A stretch of DNA of 64,000 nt from assembly GCF_004354015.1 (NCBI RefSeq), contig NZ_SMRU01000018.1, forward strand, positions 43,612 to 107,611. Direction: 5' to 3'. Position numbers and translations under genes: made by a program. The notes beneath the pieces are model-generated. The model was not told the origin of the DNA. It worked only from the letters and a program-made list of their open reading frames with translations, and did not search any database. The stretch is from Arthrobacter terricola (GTDB taxonomy: Bacteria; Actinomycetota; Actinomycetes; Actinomycetales; Micrococcaceae). Positions 17,400 to 25,813 of the stretch are shown here, in pieces. Position 1 is the stretch's first letter. Each line of letters opens with the position of its first letter.

Positions 17400-19456
17400 C
17401 TGGGCAACTCCTCTTGGATGAGAGCGTCCACGGGACGCAGCTGTAGGGTTTCATCCACGTGGTGGCAGGCGACACGTCGTGGGTCGCCGGTGGCATTGTG
17501 CGTGGTGTCCTGGCCAGGCTGATCCACCAAGGCCAACAGCGGCGGGTCTTGTTGGGCGCAGATGTCCGTGGCGAGGGGGCAGCGGGTGTGGAAGGCGCAC
17601 CCTGTCGGGATGCTGCGGAGGTTCGGTGCGGCACCGTCGATCGCGGCGAGTTTCCTCCGTGGGCCGCGCAGGACAGGGAAGGACAGCAGCAGACGACGGG
17701 TGTAGGGGTGTCGTGGCTGGTGCTGGATCTGGGCTGCGTCGCCGAGCTCGACGAGTTCGCCCGCGTACATCACGGCGATCCGGTCGGCGATCTCCAGCAG
17801 GAGGGACAGGTCATGGGTGATGAAGATGAACGAGCTGTCCAACCGGGTGCGCAGGTCCATGATGCACCGGATGATGTCGCGTTGGACCACGACGTCCAGG
17901 GAGGTGGTGGGTTCGTCCATGATGACCACGGCAGGGTCCAAGGCGAGGGCCATGGCGATCATGACGCGCTGGCGCTGCCCGCCCGAGAGTTGGTGCGGGT
18001 AGGAACCGAGCCGGGACCGGTCGATCCCGACGAGCTCCAGGAGTTCCCCGACACGGTCCTCCCGGTCGGCGGCGGCCATCGTGGGCCGGTGGGCCCGGAT
18101 GGTGTCCTCGAGCTGGGTGCGGACGGTAAGAACCGGGTTCAGCGAGTTCATGGCGGCCTGGAACACGACCGCGGTCTCCTCCCACCGGTAACGGCGAAGT
18201 TGGGCCTGGCTCGCGGAGAGGACGTCCAGCGGGGGAACGGGTGTGCCGTCCTTGGCGCGGCCGAAGTACTTCACGGAGCCGCCGACGACTTCACCCGGCG
18301 CCCGCAGCAGGCGCGTGACGGCGAAGGCCAGGGTTGATTTGCCTGATCCGGACTCGCCCGCGATGCCCAGGACCTCTCCCCGGCGCAGGGTCAGGTCCAC
18401 GCCCCGCACGGCTGGAAGGCCTCCGTGGGCGGTCTGGTAGTCGACGCGAAGCCCGGTGATTTCCAGGACGGAATTCCCGTCGTCGGGCGTGGTCGCGGCG
18501 TGCTCCGCGTCGTGGTCCAGCTGGATGAGGCGGCGGGAGAAGCCGGTGCGTTCGCGGGCCGTCTTGACGCGGCCGACGCCGCGCAGCCGGGGGTTGACCA
18601 CTTCGTCGATTCCCAGGTTGATCAAGGCAAGCCCCATGCCGACCAGCGCAAGGCAGATCCCGGGGGGAACGTACCACCACCATGCGCCGGTCAGGAAAGC
18701 GTTGCTCGATTCGGACCAGCGCAGCACGGATCCCCAGCTCCAGCTGGCGACGTCGCCGAGGCCAAGGAACGCCAGGCCGGTCTGGACGACAATGCCGGAC
18801 AGGACGCTGAAGAGGAATCCGGTGGCAATGATGGCTGTCTCGTTGGGCAGGATCTCGAACCAGACGATGCGCCAGGCCGGCTCACCTGCGGCGCGGGCCG
18901 CCTCGACATAGTCGCGCTTGCGGATCGACATGGTCTGCGCGCGCAGCTTGCGTGCCCCGTGGGACCAGGCCGTCAGCGCGATGACGGCCGCCGTGACCAC
19001 CCAGCTGACGTTTCCGAGATAGGCGATGATCAGGATCTGCAGGGGGAGCACGGGGATGACCAGGAAGATGTTCGTGCCCAGCGACAGGACCTCGTCTGCG
19101 GAGCCTCCAAGGTATCCGGAGGTGATCCCGACCAGGATCGCGACCGTCTCGCTGATGAGCGCGGCGAGGAAGCCCACTTCGATGCTGAGCCTGGTGCCGG
19201 CAAGGACCTGGGAGAGGACGTCCTCACCTAGTGCGGTGGTGCCGAGCAGGTGCTGGGCAGAAGGGGGCATGAGGACGTCCGGGCCCGTGGCGGAGGGGTC
19301 GTACGGCGCGATCCAGGGTCCGATGATCGCGATTACGGCGAACACGGCGAGGATCGATGCGCCGATGAGGACCTTCCGGGAGCGGAGCCAGTGGCGCTTT
19401 TTACGGCGTGGACGGGTGCTGGTAACGACTTTTGTGATTTCGGCGGTGGATGTCAT
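17396..19456 (-). CDS. DppC-type permease fused to DppD-type ATPase
   Basis: One 686-residue chain carries two transporter subunits. Residues about 1-300 form a DppC/OppC permease with an N-terminal membrane segment and the inner-membrane loop EAARAAGEPAWRIVWFEILPN that contacts the ATPase. Residues about 345-686 form a DppD/OppD ATPase with Walker A GESGSGKST, signature LSGGQRQR, Walker B VVIMDEPTT and a Cys-rich tail (GCAFHTRCPLATDIC). The linker between them is about 40 polar residues. I chose ATG 19456, just after the DppB stop, over the upstream extension. Such fusions are known in actinobacteria but are uncommon among all family-5 systems. Confidence 0.9.
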   Translation of the reverse strand: MTSTAEITKVVTSTRPRRKKRHWLRSRKVLIGASILAVFAVIAIIGPWIAPYDPSATGPDVLMPPSAQHLLGTTALGEDVLSQVLAGTRLSIEVGFLAALISETVAILVGITSGYLGGSADEVLSLGTNIFLVIPVLPLQILIIAYLGNVSWVVTAAVIALTAWSHGARKLRAQTMSIRKRDYVEAARAAGEPAWRIVWFEILPNETAIIATGFLFSVLSGIVVQTGLAFLGLGDVASWSWGSVLRWSESSNAFLTGAWWWYVPPGICLALVGMGLALINLGIDEVVNPRLRGVGRVKTARERTGFSRRLIQLDHDAEHAATTPDDGNSVLEITGLRVDYQTAHGGLPAVRGVDLTLRRGEVLGIAGESGSGKSTLAFAVTRLLRAPGEVVGGSVKYFGRAKDGTPVPPLDVLSASQAQLRRYRWEETAVVFQAAMNSLNPVLTVRTQLEDTIRAHRPTMAAADREDRVGELLELVGIDRSRLGSYPHQLSGGQRQRVMIAMALALDPAVVIMDEPTTSLDVVVQRDIIRCIMDLRTRLDSSFIFITHDLSLLLEIADRIAVMYAGELVELGDAAQIQHQPRHPYTRRLLLSFPVLRGPRRKLAAIDGAAPNLRSIPTGCAFHTRCPLATDICAQQDPPLLALVDQPGQDTTHNATGDPRRVACHHVDETLQLRPVDALIQEELPR

Positions 19457-19463
19457 GGATGCC

Positions 19464-20441
19464 TCACGCGTTCCGGGTACGGGGGTCGAGGACGAAGAAC
19501 GCCACATCCGCGAACAGGTTCGCGGCCAGGACGGCGAACGTCGTCACAAGAAGGATGGCCTGCAGCAGCGGGAAGTCCTGGTTGCTCACGGCCTGGAACA
19601 TTACGTAGCCGATGCCGGGGAAGGAGAAGACTTTCTCCACGAGCAGCGAGCCGCTGACGACCAGGCCAAGCTCCATGGCAAAACCGGCGACGGCCGGGAG
19701 GATGGCGTTGCGGGCCGCGTAGTTGAGCATGACCCTTCGCGAGGACAGGCCCTTGGCCTGCGCCACGACGACATAGTCCTCGGACAAGGTTGTCACCATC
19801 ATGTTGCGCTGCATCAGCATGTGGCCGGCGAGCGAGCCGATGACGATCGTCAACGCCGGAAGGATCGAGTGGTACAGAAGGGTGCCGATGAACTCAAGGC
19901 TCAGGCTGGGCGGGATCGACGGGTCGTATCCGCCGCTCACCGGGAACCAACCGAACCCGACGGCGAAGACTGCCACCAGCAGCAGGCCCACCCAGAAGTG
20001 CGGGATTCCGCGCAGGAATGCCCCGACCGGGAGCACTGAGTCCATCCACGTTCCCCGGCGCCAGCCGGCGATGCAGCCCAGAAGTGTTCCCAGCAGGGAT
20101 GCCACGAGGGTCGCCACCCCGAGCAGGCCGATCGTCCACGGCAGGCTGTCGGCGACTACCGAGGAGACAGGTGTCGGGAAATAAGTGAACGAGAGTCCGA
20201 AGTCGCCGTGGAAGAGGTGTTCGATGTACTCCACGTATTGCTGGAACAGGTTCTTGCTGCGGTCCAGGCCGAAAGCCACGGCGAGGGCTTCGCTGGACTC
20301 CGGTGACAACTGGCCGTTGAAGCGTTCCATGACGGTCTGGACCGGGTCGCCCGGCATGAGCCTGGGCAGGAGGAAATTGATGGTGATGGCAGCCCACGCC
20401 GTGACGAGATAGAACGCTAGGCGTCGTGCGAGGAAGCGCAT
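19464..20441 (-). CDS. ABC transporter permease, DppB/OppB type
   Basis: This 325-residue protein has six hydrophobic segments, a DppB N-terminus (FLARRLAFYLVTAWAAI, then LPRLMPGDPV) and the ATPase-coupling loop AQAKGLSSRRVMLNYAARNAILP. It is the first gene of the leftward operon DppB, DppC-DppD fusion, DppF, which has no binding-protein gene of its own. The three family-5 lipoproteins elsewhere in the window are the natural partners, sharing the same operator motif. The promoter region at 20442-20602 carries site 3 and a short TAACC tandem. Confidence 0.93.
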   Translation of the reverse strand: MRFLARRLAFYLVTAWAAITINFLLPRLMPGDPVQTVMERFNGQLSPESSEALAVAFGLDRSKNLFQQYVEYIEHLFHGDFGLSFTYFPTPVSSVVADSLPWTIGLLGVATLVASLLGTLLGCIAGWRRGTWMDSVLPVGAFLRGIPHFWVGLLLVAVFAVGFGWFPVSGGYDPSIPPSLSLEFIGTLLYHSILPALTIVIGSLAGHMLMQRNMMVTTLSEDYVVVAQAKGLSSRRVMLNYAARNAILPAVAGFAMELGLVVSGSLLVEKVFSFPGIGYVMFQAVSNQDFPLLQAILLVTTFAVLAANLFADVAFFVLDPRTRNA

Positions 20442-20547
20442 ATGCTGCCCTCTTTCGTTCGCGGTCGCGACCGTTGAGGTTGGCCTCGACTCTGATGACC
20501 TTTGACGTTTCCTAAGAGCTGCGCGACTCCCCGTTCACAAGAATTGC

Positions 20548-20559
20548 TATCAGCTGTTA
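20548..20559 (-). promoter_or_regulatory. Shared palindromic operator candidate, site 3
   Basis: On the minus strand the site reads CTAACAGCTGATAG around positions 20561-20547, with a perfect central CAGCTG. It lies 106 bp upstream of the DppB start and matches site 5 over all 12 core bases. A tandem of TAACC (plus strand, about 20571-20580) lies just upstream. Confidence 0.65.
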
Positions 20560-20602
20560 GTTTGCAAGCCTAACCTAACCTAAATTGTTCGTGAAGGCCG
20601 GG

Positions 20603-21799
20603 TCAAGCGTTTTGTGGCATTTTTCGTGCAACATTGGCGGCGGATGTTCCGCCGAGGCGGCCGTCCGCCCGGATGTGGCGGATGGCTTCTGGCCGATCGA
20701 TGGGAACCGGGTGGGTCGCCATCCGTGAACGGACGGCAAGGCCGGCGTCGACGTACTCCTCAAGGGCATTGCCGTTGAGGGAGGGCAGGTGGACAAGGCG
20801 GGCGCCTTGGGCGCCGTCGAGGTGCTGCCTGAGGGTGGCCACCGCTGCGCGGGTCGCCTCGTCCACGGTCCCGGACCGGCGGGAGCTGGCCTGGGCTTCG
20901 ATCCAGGACATGCTTGCCGCGCAGGCGAATCCGTGGGGGACGCCGTAGGCGGCCGTGAGGTGGTAGGCGAAGGCGTGGGCGCCGGTGGTGCGTGTCTGAG
21001 AGATGGCGATCCCGGCAACGGCTGCTGCCAGCAGGAGCAGGTGGCGGCGGGTCTCGGAGTGCGCCGAATCGTCGGCCCACCGGTTCCCCGGGGACGGGGG
21101 AGCGGTGCGGGCCAGGTGGGTGGCGAGGTGGTCCCGGGCGGCGTTGGCGTACAAGCGGGAGGACTGTGTGCGGGACAGGCTCCAACCGGACTCGATCGCA
21201 TGGCACACGGCGTCCAGGACCGCGGCGAGGCTGTGCCGGTCGGGGCACGTGCGGGTCAGCTCGCCGTCGAGCACCGCGAGGTCGGGGCGGCATTGCGGAA
21301 GGTCGAGGGAGACCTTGGCCTGCCCGCGGTACAGGGTGGCGAAGGGGGTCATCTCTGCGCCGGTTCCGGCGGTGGTCGGTACGGCAACGAGGAGCGGGGG
21401 GTCCGGCCGCAACGATGAGGCGTCCCCCCGCAGTCCGGAGTCCAGCAGGCGGCAATCAGGTTTGAACAGGCGCGCTGCCTTGGCCTGGTCGATGGCAGAG
21501 CCGCCGCCGACGGCCAGAACCGTCGTCGGCCGGGCTTCCTCGATGGCGCTCGAGAGATCCAGTGCGTCCTGGACGGACGGATTGGGTCGTGTCAGTCCGT
21601 AATGGTGCGCGCCGTGGCGTACCAGGGAGGCCAGGGCAGGGATTCCTTCGACGGTCCGCCGGCTCCCGACGACGAGCACCCGGCGGGGGGATCGGCCGAC
21701 GATCTTGCTCAGGGCAGACGCAGCGCCCGTGCCTTCGATCAGTTGCGGTGCGCGTCCGAGCTTCGAGGCGTTGAAGAGAAGGTTCTGGAGCTCATGCAT
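20603..21799 (-). CDS. Iron-containing alcohol dehydrogenase, probable phosphonoacetaldehyde reductase
   Basis: This 398-residue group III (iron-type) alcohol dehydrogenase has the nucleotide-binding VLAVGGGSAIDQAKA, the VPTTAGTGAEMTPFA loop, and histidine metal ligands in the AVCHAIES and GVPHGFACA segments. On its own this would be a generic reductase, but its start overlaps the stop of phosphonopyruvate decarboxylase by 8 bp and PEP mutase lies directly upstream. In described phosphonate pathways an enzyme of this family (PhpC/FomC type) reduces phosphonoacetaldehyde to 2-hydroxyethylphosphonate, so that role is assigned here. Cofactor preference cannot be read from the sequence. Confidence 0.82.
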   Translation of the reverse strand: MHELQNLLFNASKLGRAPQLIEGTGAASALSKIVGRSPRRVLVVGSRRTVEGIPALASLVRHGAHHYGLTRPNPSVQDALDLSSAIEEARPTTVLAVGGGSAIDQAKAARLFKPDCRLLDSGLRGDASSLRPDPPLLVAVPTTAGTGAEMTPFATLYRGQAKVSLDLPQCRPDLAVLDGELTRTCPDRHSLAAVLDAVCHAIESGWSLSRTQSSRLYANAARDHLATHLARTAPPSPGNRWADDSAHSETRRHLLLLAAAVAGIAISQTRTTGAHAFAYHLTAAYGVPHGFACAASMSWIEAQASSRRSGTVDEATRAAVATLRQHLDGAQGARLVHLPSLNGNALEEYVDAGLAVRSRMATHPVPIDRPEAIRHIRADGRLGGTSAANVARKMPQNA

Positions 21800-22910
21800 G
21801 GCTGGCGGCCGCTGCTGCTGGAAGTGTCGCGTCCTGCAGCCGGGCCGCGATGTGCGGCAGGGACAGGGATGCGCCGGCACGCTGGGGGGTTTGTCTGACC
21901 GTTCTTCCTGCCCGGACGAGGATGAAGTGCGGGCCGGGGGCGGCCGCAGCGGACGCGAGCTGCTGCTGCAGGGCCTGCACGCTGTCCACCGTGGAGGCGG
22001 CTCGGTATCCGCAGGCTTTCGCGACGGCGGCAAGGTCGGTGGTTCCGGAGGTGCTTTGTTGCGATCCGGTCGACTCGTACCCGCCGTTGTCGATGACCAC
22101 GTGAACGAGGTTGGCGGGTTGCGCGGCGCCGATGGTCGACAAGGCGCCCAGATGCATGAGTGCGGCGCCGTCGCCGTCCAGGACGATGACGGTTTTCTCC
22201 GGCGCGGCGTCGGCGTAGCCCAGTGCCAGGGAGGAGACGTGCCCCATGGATCCTTGCATGTAGAAGTTTTCCGGCCGGTCCAGTGCGTCATGAAGGTAGC
22301 GGGAGGTGTAGCCGGTGGTTGCGAAAACCGCGGTGCCGGGCGGGCACGCGTCCGCGACGGCGGAGGTCACCTCGGCGGTGTCGGGCCCGCCCGTCCGGAG
22401 GGCCGGCATAGTACCGGGGTGTTGGCTGATGGAGCGGTGGGGGACCAGAAGGAACGCGCTCCGGCCGCTGGAGATCATCTGCTCCGCCCGGTCCAGGGCC
22501 GGGTCGAGGGATTCGGCGGTAAGGACCGTGTGCCAGATGCCCAGGGCCGAGAGGATCGTCTCCGTCGTCTGGCCCATGAGGGCGTGCTGGGGCTCGTCTG
22601 CGCCGGGGTCGGGCCAGCCGCGCATGCTGACGAGGGCAAGCACGGGAACGGCATAGGGCTGACACAGTGATGTCAGGGGATTGATGAGGTTGCCGAGCCC
22701 GCTGTTCTGGAGGAAGACCGCTTCGCGGCGGCCGGCGAGCCGGGCGCCGACCGCGCCGGAGAGGGCGAGGCCTTCGTTGGCGGCTGCCCGGTAGTGTCCG
22801 GAGGCGCTCAGGTGCGCGATCGGGCCGGCGAAGGTGCTGCAGGGTACGCCGGATCCCTGGTTCCAGCCGCGGGCTGCGAGGCCTGCGATGAGATCACAGC
22901 AGTCGATCAT
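21792..22910 (-). CDS. ppd: Phosphonopyruvate decarboxylase
   Basis: This 372-residue thiamine-diphosphate enzyme decarboxylates phosphonopyruvate to phosphonoacetaldehyde, the step that pulls the unfavourable PEP mutase reaction forward. Visible features are the ThDP glutamate in AANEGLAL (about residue 46), the SGLGNLINPLTSL segment typical of the family, and the cofactor motif VLDGDGAALMHLG followed by VVIDNGGYESTG. Length agrees with known phosphonopyruvate decarboxylases (about 380), shorter than other ThDP decarboxylases. The ATG at 22910 overlaps the pepM stop (ATGA); an in-frame ATG lies at 22928. It is the middle gene of a three-gene coupled cassette. Confidence 0.9.
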   Translation of the reverse strand: MIDCCDLIAGLAARGWNQGSGVPCSTFAGPIAHLSASGHYRAAANEGLALSGAVGARLAGRREAVFLQNSGLGNLINPLTSLCQPYAVPVLALVSMRGWPDPGADEPQHALMGQTTETILSALGIWHTVLTAESLDPALDRAEQMISSGRSAFLLVPHRSISQHPGTMPALRTGGPDTAEVTSAVADACPPGTAVFATTGYTSRYLHDALDRPENFYMQGSMGHVSSLALGYADAAPEKTVIVLDGDGAALMHLGALSTIGAAQPANLVHVVIDNGGYESTGSQQSTSGTTDLAAVAKACGYRAASTVDSVQALQQQLASAAAAPGPHFILVRAGRTVRQTPQRAGASLSLPHIAARLQDATLPAAAAASHA

Positions 22911-23764
22911 GCTTCCAGCTCCAGCCATTGGTCCATGCGCTGCAGGTCGAAGATCTCCTTGACGCTGGCGATCTGTCCTTCAAGGGCGCTTGAGCAGCCG
23001 TCGTTGAGCATGATGGCGAACGCGGACATGACCGCGCTGACGGTGGCTCGGAGCCCCTGGTTGGCGTGGATGACAATCGAGGCTCCCGCGTGGCCGGCGT
23101 CGCTGGCGCTCCATTCGTAGTACGTCGTGGGGACGATCACGACCGGAAGCCGTCCGCCCCAGCGACCCATGAATTCTTCGACCTCGGCGTGGGTCTTTGC
23201 CTTGGAGTGGATGAGGATGGCGTCGGCTCCGGCGTCGGCGTAGGCGTGTGCCCGGTCCATCGCCTCGTCCATGCCGGCCCCGGCAATGAGTGCCTCGGTC
23301 CGGGCGATGACCATGAAGTCCGGGTCTTTCTGCGAGCCCTTGGCGACGCGGATCTTATGCGCGAACTCGCCGATCGGGGCGAGCATCTGGCGGTGGCCGG
23401 CGAAGCTGTTGACCTTGGGAAAGATCTTGTCCTCGATGCAGATCGCCGCGACGCCGGCTGCTTCGTACTGCTGGACGGTGTACGCGGCGTTGAGTTCATT
23501 GCCGAATCCGGTATCGCAGTCGGCGATGACCGGCAGCCCGCAGGCCTGGTTCATGATTCTGGCAGCGGCCAGATAGTCGCTGATGCCAAGGAGTCCGACG
23601 TCCGGCAGAGCGTGGGCCGCGGAGACCTCAAGCCCTGAGGCCCAGACCGCGCGGTATCCGGCCCGCTCGGCAAGGACGGCGCCGAGCCCGTCGTGGGCTC
23701 CTGCAGTCAAGACGGGGGCCCTGCCTTCTCGGATGAGGCTGCGCAGGTGTGCGGCTTTGGTCAT
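22907..23764 (-). CDS. pepM: Phosphoenolpyruvate mutase
   Basis: This 285-residue TIM-barrel protein of the isocitrate lyase/PEP mutase superfamily converts phosphoenolpyruvate to phosphonopyruvate, the committed step of nearly all phosphonate biosynthesis. The diagnostic EDKxxxxxNS signature is present at Glu111-Ser120 (EDKIFPKVNS), which separates true mutases from methylisocitrate lyases and related enzymes. The Mg-binding ADCDTGFGN segment (Asp82, Asp84) is also present, as is the VLTAGAHDGLGA start. A good AAAGGAG site precedes ATG 23764. It is followed without gap by ppd and the alcohol dehydrogenase. A perfect hairpin stands just upstream of the ribosome site. Confidence 0.93.
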   Translation of the reverse strand: MTKAAHLRSLIREGRAPVLTAGAHDGLGAVLAERAGYRAVWASGLEVSAAHALPDVGLLGISDYLAAARIMNQACGLPVIADCDTGFGNELNAAYTVQQYEAAGVAAICIEDKIFPKVNSFAGHRQMLAPIGEFAHKIRVAKGSQKDPDFMVIARTEALIAGAGMDEAMDRAHAYADAGADAILIHSKAKTHAEVEEFMGRWGGRLPVVIVPTTYYEWSASDAGHAGASIVIHANQGLRATVSAVMSAFAIMLNDGCSSALEGQIASVKEIFDLQRMDQWLELEA

Positions 23765-23796
23765 GACGACTCCTTTTCTACAACGGATATGGAAGC

Positions 23797-23831
23797 GGCC
23801 CGGTGCCAGGGCAAGCGGCTGGCACCGGGCC
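23797..23831 (-). terminator. Hairpin in the pepM leader (attenuator, partial terminator or processing site)
   Basis: GGCCCGGTGCCAG at 23797-23809 is perfectly complementary to 23819-23831 with a 9-base loop. It ends only 33 bp before the pepM ATG, leaving little room for a promoter between the two. The 95-bp gap is the only sizeable one in the leftward series from 24.9 to 20.6 kb, so the structure could set the ratio between the membrane proteins and the phosphonate enzymes. Confidence 0.55.
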
Positions 23832-23859
23832 ACGATCTGGGCGGCAGCGCTCGGTGCGG

Positions 23860-24081
23860 CTAGTCGCTCGGGTGCTGCTTGACGTCGATGGACAAAGCCA
23901 CGACGAAGGATGCCGCCAAGGCGACGGCCAGGATCGGGGGCAGGAGCAGCGAATCCTCGAAGCCGTTCAGGACGAACCCTGCCCCGACAACGAGCGGGAT
24001 GAGGACCGAGACGGCGATCTTCCAGTCGTCGCCGATGATGAAGTCGTACCAGAAGTGGAAGAATCCCTTGATGAATTTCAT
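23860..24081 (-). CDS. Small two-segment membrane protein (73 residues)
   Basis: The product begins MKFIKGFFHFWYDFIIGDDW and has two hydrophobic segments (about residues 20-40 and 48-65) and a short polar tail. I do not recognise a named family. It starts 3 bp after the stop of the larger membrane protein, so the two are clearly co-translated and may form a complex in the cytoplasmic membrane. It lies upstream of pepM, separated by the leader hairpin. Transport or envelope function is a guess from context. Confidence 0.75.
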   Translation of the reverse strand: MKFIKGFFHFWYDFIIGDDWKIAVSVLIPLVVGAGFVLNGFEDSLLLPPILAVALAASFVVALSIDVKQHPSD

Positions 24082-24084
24082 GGC

Positions 24085-24897
24085 TTAGGCTTCCTCTCGG
24101 ACGCTGACGGGCTGGATGATTTCGATGACCGGGACCTGGTCCGCGGGCACCTTCAGGATTTTGACGAGGATCGCCGAGAGCAGTACCCAACCGGCGAGGA
24201 TCGGCAGCAGGACCAGGTCCGACATCACCCATTCCAGGCTCGTGTGCGAGGGGGTCAGGGCTCCCAGGCCCTCCACGGCCCAGAACGTGCCGAAGGTAGT
24301 CAGCAGCAGTCCGACGCCGAACTTGAGCGTGTTCTCCGGGACCTTGGTCAGCGGGGCATGGATGACGATGGCGGCGAGCAGGACGACGACGACAGCGGCG
24401 ACGGCCCCCATGATGGCCACCGGCATGTTGTTGGCGTTCAGGCCGAACGTGATGACGATGAAGACGACTTCCACACCTTCAAGGAAGGTGCCCTTGAAGC
24501 TGACGACGAAGGAGAACCAGTCGAGGCCGAAGCGGACCTTGTCTCCGGCCGCGGCCGCAGCGTTGACCTTGTTCTGGTAGATCCGCGCTTCATCATGCAT
24601 GGCCTTTCGGCCGGCCGAGCGCAGGATGGCCTTCTTGAGCCACTGCAATCCGAAGATCAGCAGCAGGACCCCGATGACCAGCTGAAGACTCGATCGCGGC
24701 AGCCAGTTCGCCAGCGCATACCCGGTCACCGCGGTAAAGCCGGTGAGGGCGACAAGTGCCGTTCCGACACCGTACAGCGTGGACTTCCAGCTCCTGGTCA
24801 TGCCCATGGCGAGCACGATCGTCAGGGCCTCGACCATTTCCACGATCGCGGCCACGAACACGGAGATGGCCAAGCCCCAGTCGGTACTTGAACCCAT
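24085..24897 (-). CDS. Multi-span membrane protein, COG4280-like
   Basis: This 270-residue integral membrane protein has six to seven hydrophobic segments, with EMVEALTIVLAMG in the first and FKGTFLEGVEVVFIVITFG in the middle; the paired acidic-glycine motifs (E-x-x-E-A and E-G-x-E) suggest ion or metal translocation like other two-repeat cation carriers. I assign it tentatively to uncharacterised COG4280 membrane proteins. The start at 24897 has an AAAGGTGG site. It heads the leftward series that continues into pepM-ppd-reductase, just downstream of operator site 4, and is divergent from the ChrB N-domain gene, a pairing that may be functional. Confidence 0.7.
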   Translation of the reverse strand: MGSSTDWGLAISVFVAAIVEMVEALTIVLAMGMTRSWKSTLYGVGTALVALTGFTAVTGYALANWLPRSSLQLVIGVLLLIFGLQWLKKAILRSAGRKAMHDEARIYQNKVNAAAAAGDKVRFGLDWFSFVVSFKGTFLEGVEVVFIVITFGLNANNMPVAIMGAVAAVVVVLLAAIVIHAPLTKVPENTLKFGVGLLLTTFGTFWAVEGLGALTPSHTSLEWVMSDLVLLPILAGWVLLSAILVKILKVPADQVPVIEIIQPVSVREEA

Positions 24898-24943
24898 GAC
24901 AACCACCTTTCTGGTTTCGCAAATTTTGCGTTCGTTGACCATG

Positions 24944-24957
24944 CTAACGACTGTTAG
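24944..24957. promoter_or_regulatory. Shared palindromic operator candidate, site 4 (CTAACGACTGTTAG)
   Basis: CTAAC and GTTAG form perfect arms around a 4-base centre, 47 bp upstream of the COG4280-like start. On the minus strand it reads CTAACAGTCGTTAG, matching the consensus. A partial repeat (GCAACAGTCAAT) follows at about 24967-24978. The 250-bp divergent interval to the ChrB gene is AT-rich and has no other gene. Confidence 0.65.
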
Positions 24958-25147
24958 ATCTATTAAGCAACAGTCAATCTTGAATTGGAATAAGTAAGTT
25001 AGCTTCCAATCAGAACGGCTGATCGTTTGGAGGGGAAGTCATGGAGTATTTGAGACTTGGCGGTCGTCAAGAATCTGGAGGGCTATCCGTCACGGTACTT
25101 TCGAGCGTCCGCGGGGTACGATTGTCTTGCTCGAGTGAGGAGACCAG

Positions 25148-25783
25148 ATGAGCGTCAATACGAACAAAGAGGCCCCATCCGACGGTGAGGTTGTCATGCC
25201 CGACCTGGCGGCCGTCGCCCCCGAGCGGCAGGCGGCGAAGGCCCAGGGCTCGCCCACCTGGCTGCTCCTGGTCTACCGGGTGCCGAGCGAGCCGACCCGC
25301 CTGCGCGCCGCCGTCTGGCGCAAACTGCGCAACCTGGGGGCCATCTATATGCAGAACTCGGCAGCCGCGGTACCACGCACCGCGGCAAGCGAACGGGCCA
25401 TGCGGGCACTGCGGAACGAAATCGTTGAGTCGATGTCCGGGAAGGCCTTCCTCATCAACTCCACCTCGATCATCGGCGAAACGGACCTGGTCGAGATGTT
25501 CAACGAGGCCCGCAACGAGGAATACGAAGAGATCCTCGACAAATGCAGGGACTTCCATGCCGGGGTCGAGAAGGAGGTCCGGGAGGAGCATTTCACCTAC
25601 GGCGAGCTCGAAGAAAACGAGGAAGACCTCGTCAAGCTCAAGGGCTGGTACCAGAAGGTCAAGGCCCGCGACATGCTCGGCGCCTCCCTGGCGGACAAGG
25701 TTTCCGATGCACTGGCGGACTGCGCCTCCACGCTGGAAGAGTTCGCAGCCCGCGTCTACGAAGCCGACAGCGCGGCACTCTGA
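25148..25783 (+). CDS. ChrB N-terminal-domain protein
   Basis: This 211-residue soluble protein begins, after about 30 disordered residues, with WLLLVYRVPSEPTRLRAAVWRKL and the GAIYMQNSAAAVP segment, which resemble the N-terminal domain of ChrB chromate-resistance regulators. Full ChrB has a second domain that is absent here. The C-terminal two thirds are highly charged and helical. A GAGGAG site precedes the ATG. Its divergent position beside the COG4280-like membrane gene suggests a functional pair. ChrB-type proteins have been linked to chromate-dependent regulation; no ChrA transporter is present, so the role here may differ. Confidence 0.75.
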   Translation: MSVNTNKEAPSDGEVVMPDLAAVAPERQAAKAQGSPTWLLLVYRVPSEPTRLRAAVWRKLRNLGAIYMQNSAAAVPRTAASERAMRALRNEIVESMSGKAFLINSTSIIGETDLVEMFNEARNEEYEEILDKCRDFHAGVEKEVREEHFTYGELEENEEDLVKLKGWYQKVKARDMLGASLADKVSDALADCASTLEEFAARVYEADSAAL

Positions 25784-25813
25784 CACAAAGGCCTGCCTTC
25801 ACGAGCCCTGCAT

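Noticed and set aside
20603..23764. Phosphonate breakdown rather than synthesis
   Set aside because: The mutase-decarboxylase pair runs from PEP toward phosphonoacetaldehyde, and no phosphonatase, PhnW or C-P lyase gene is visible in the window.
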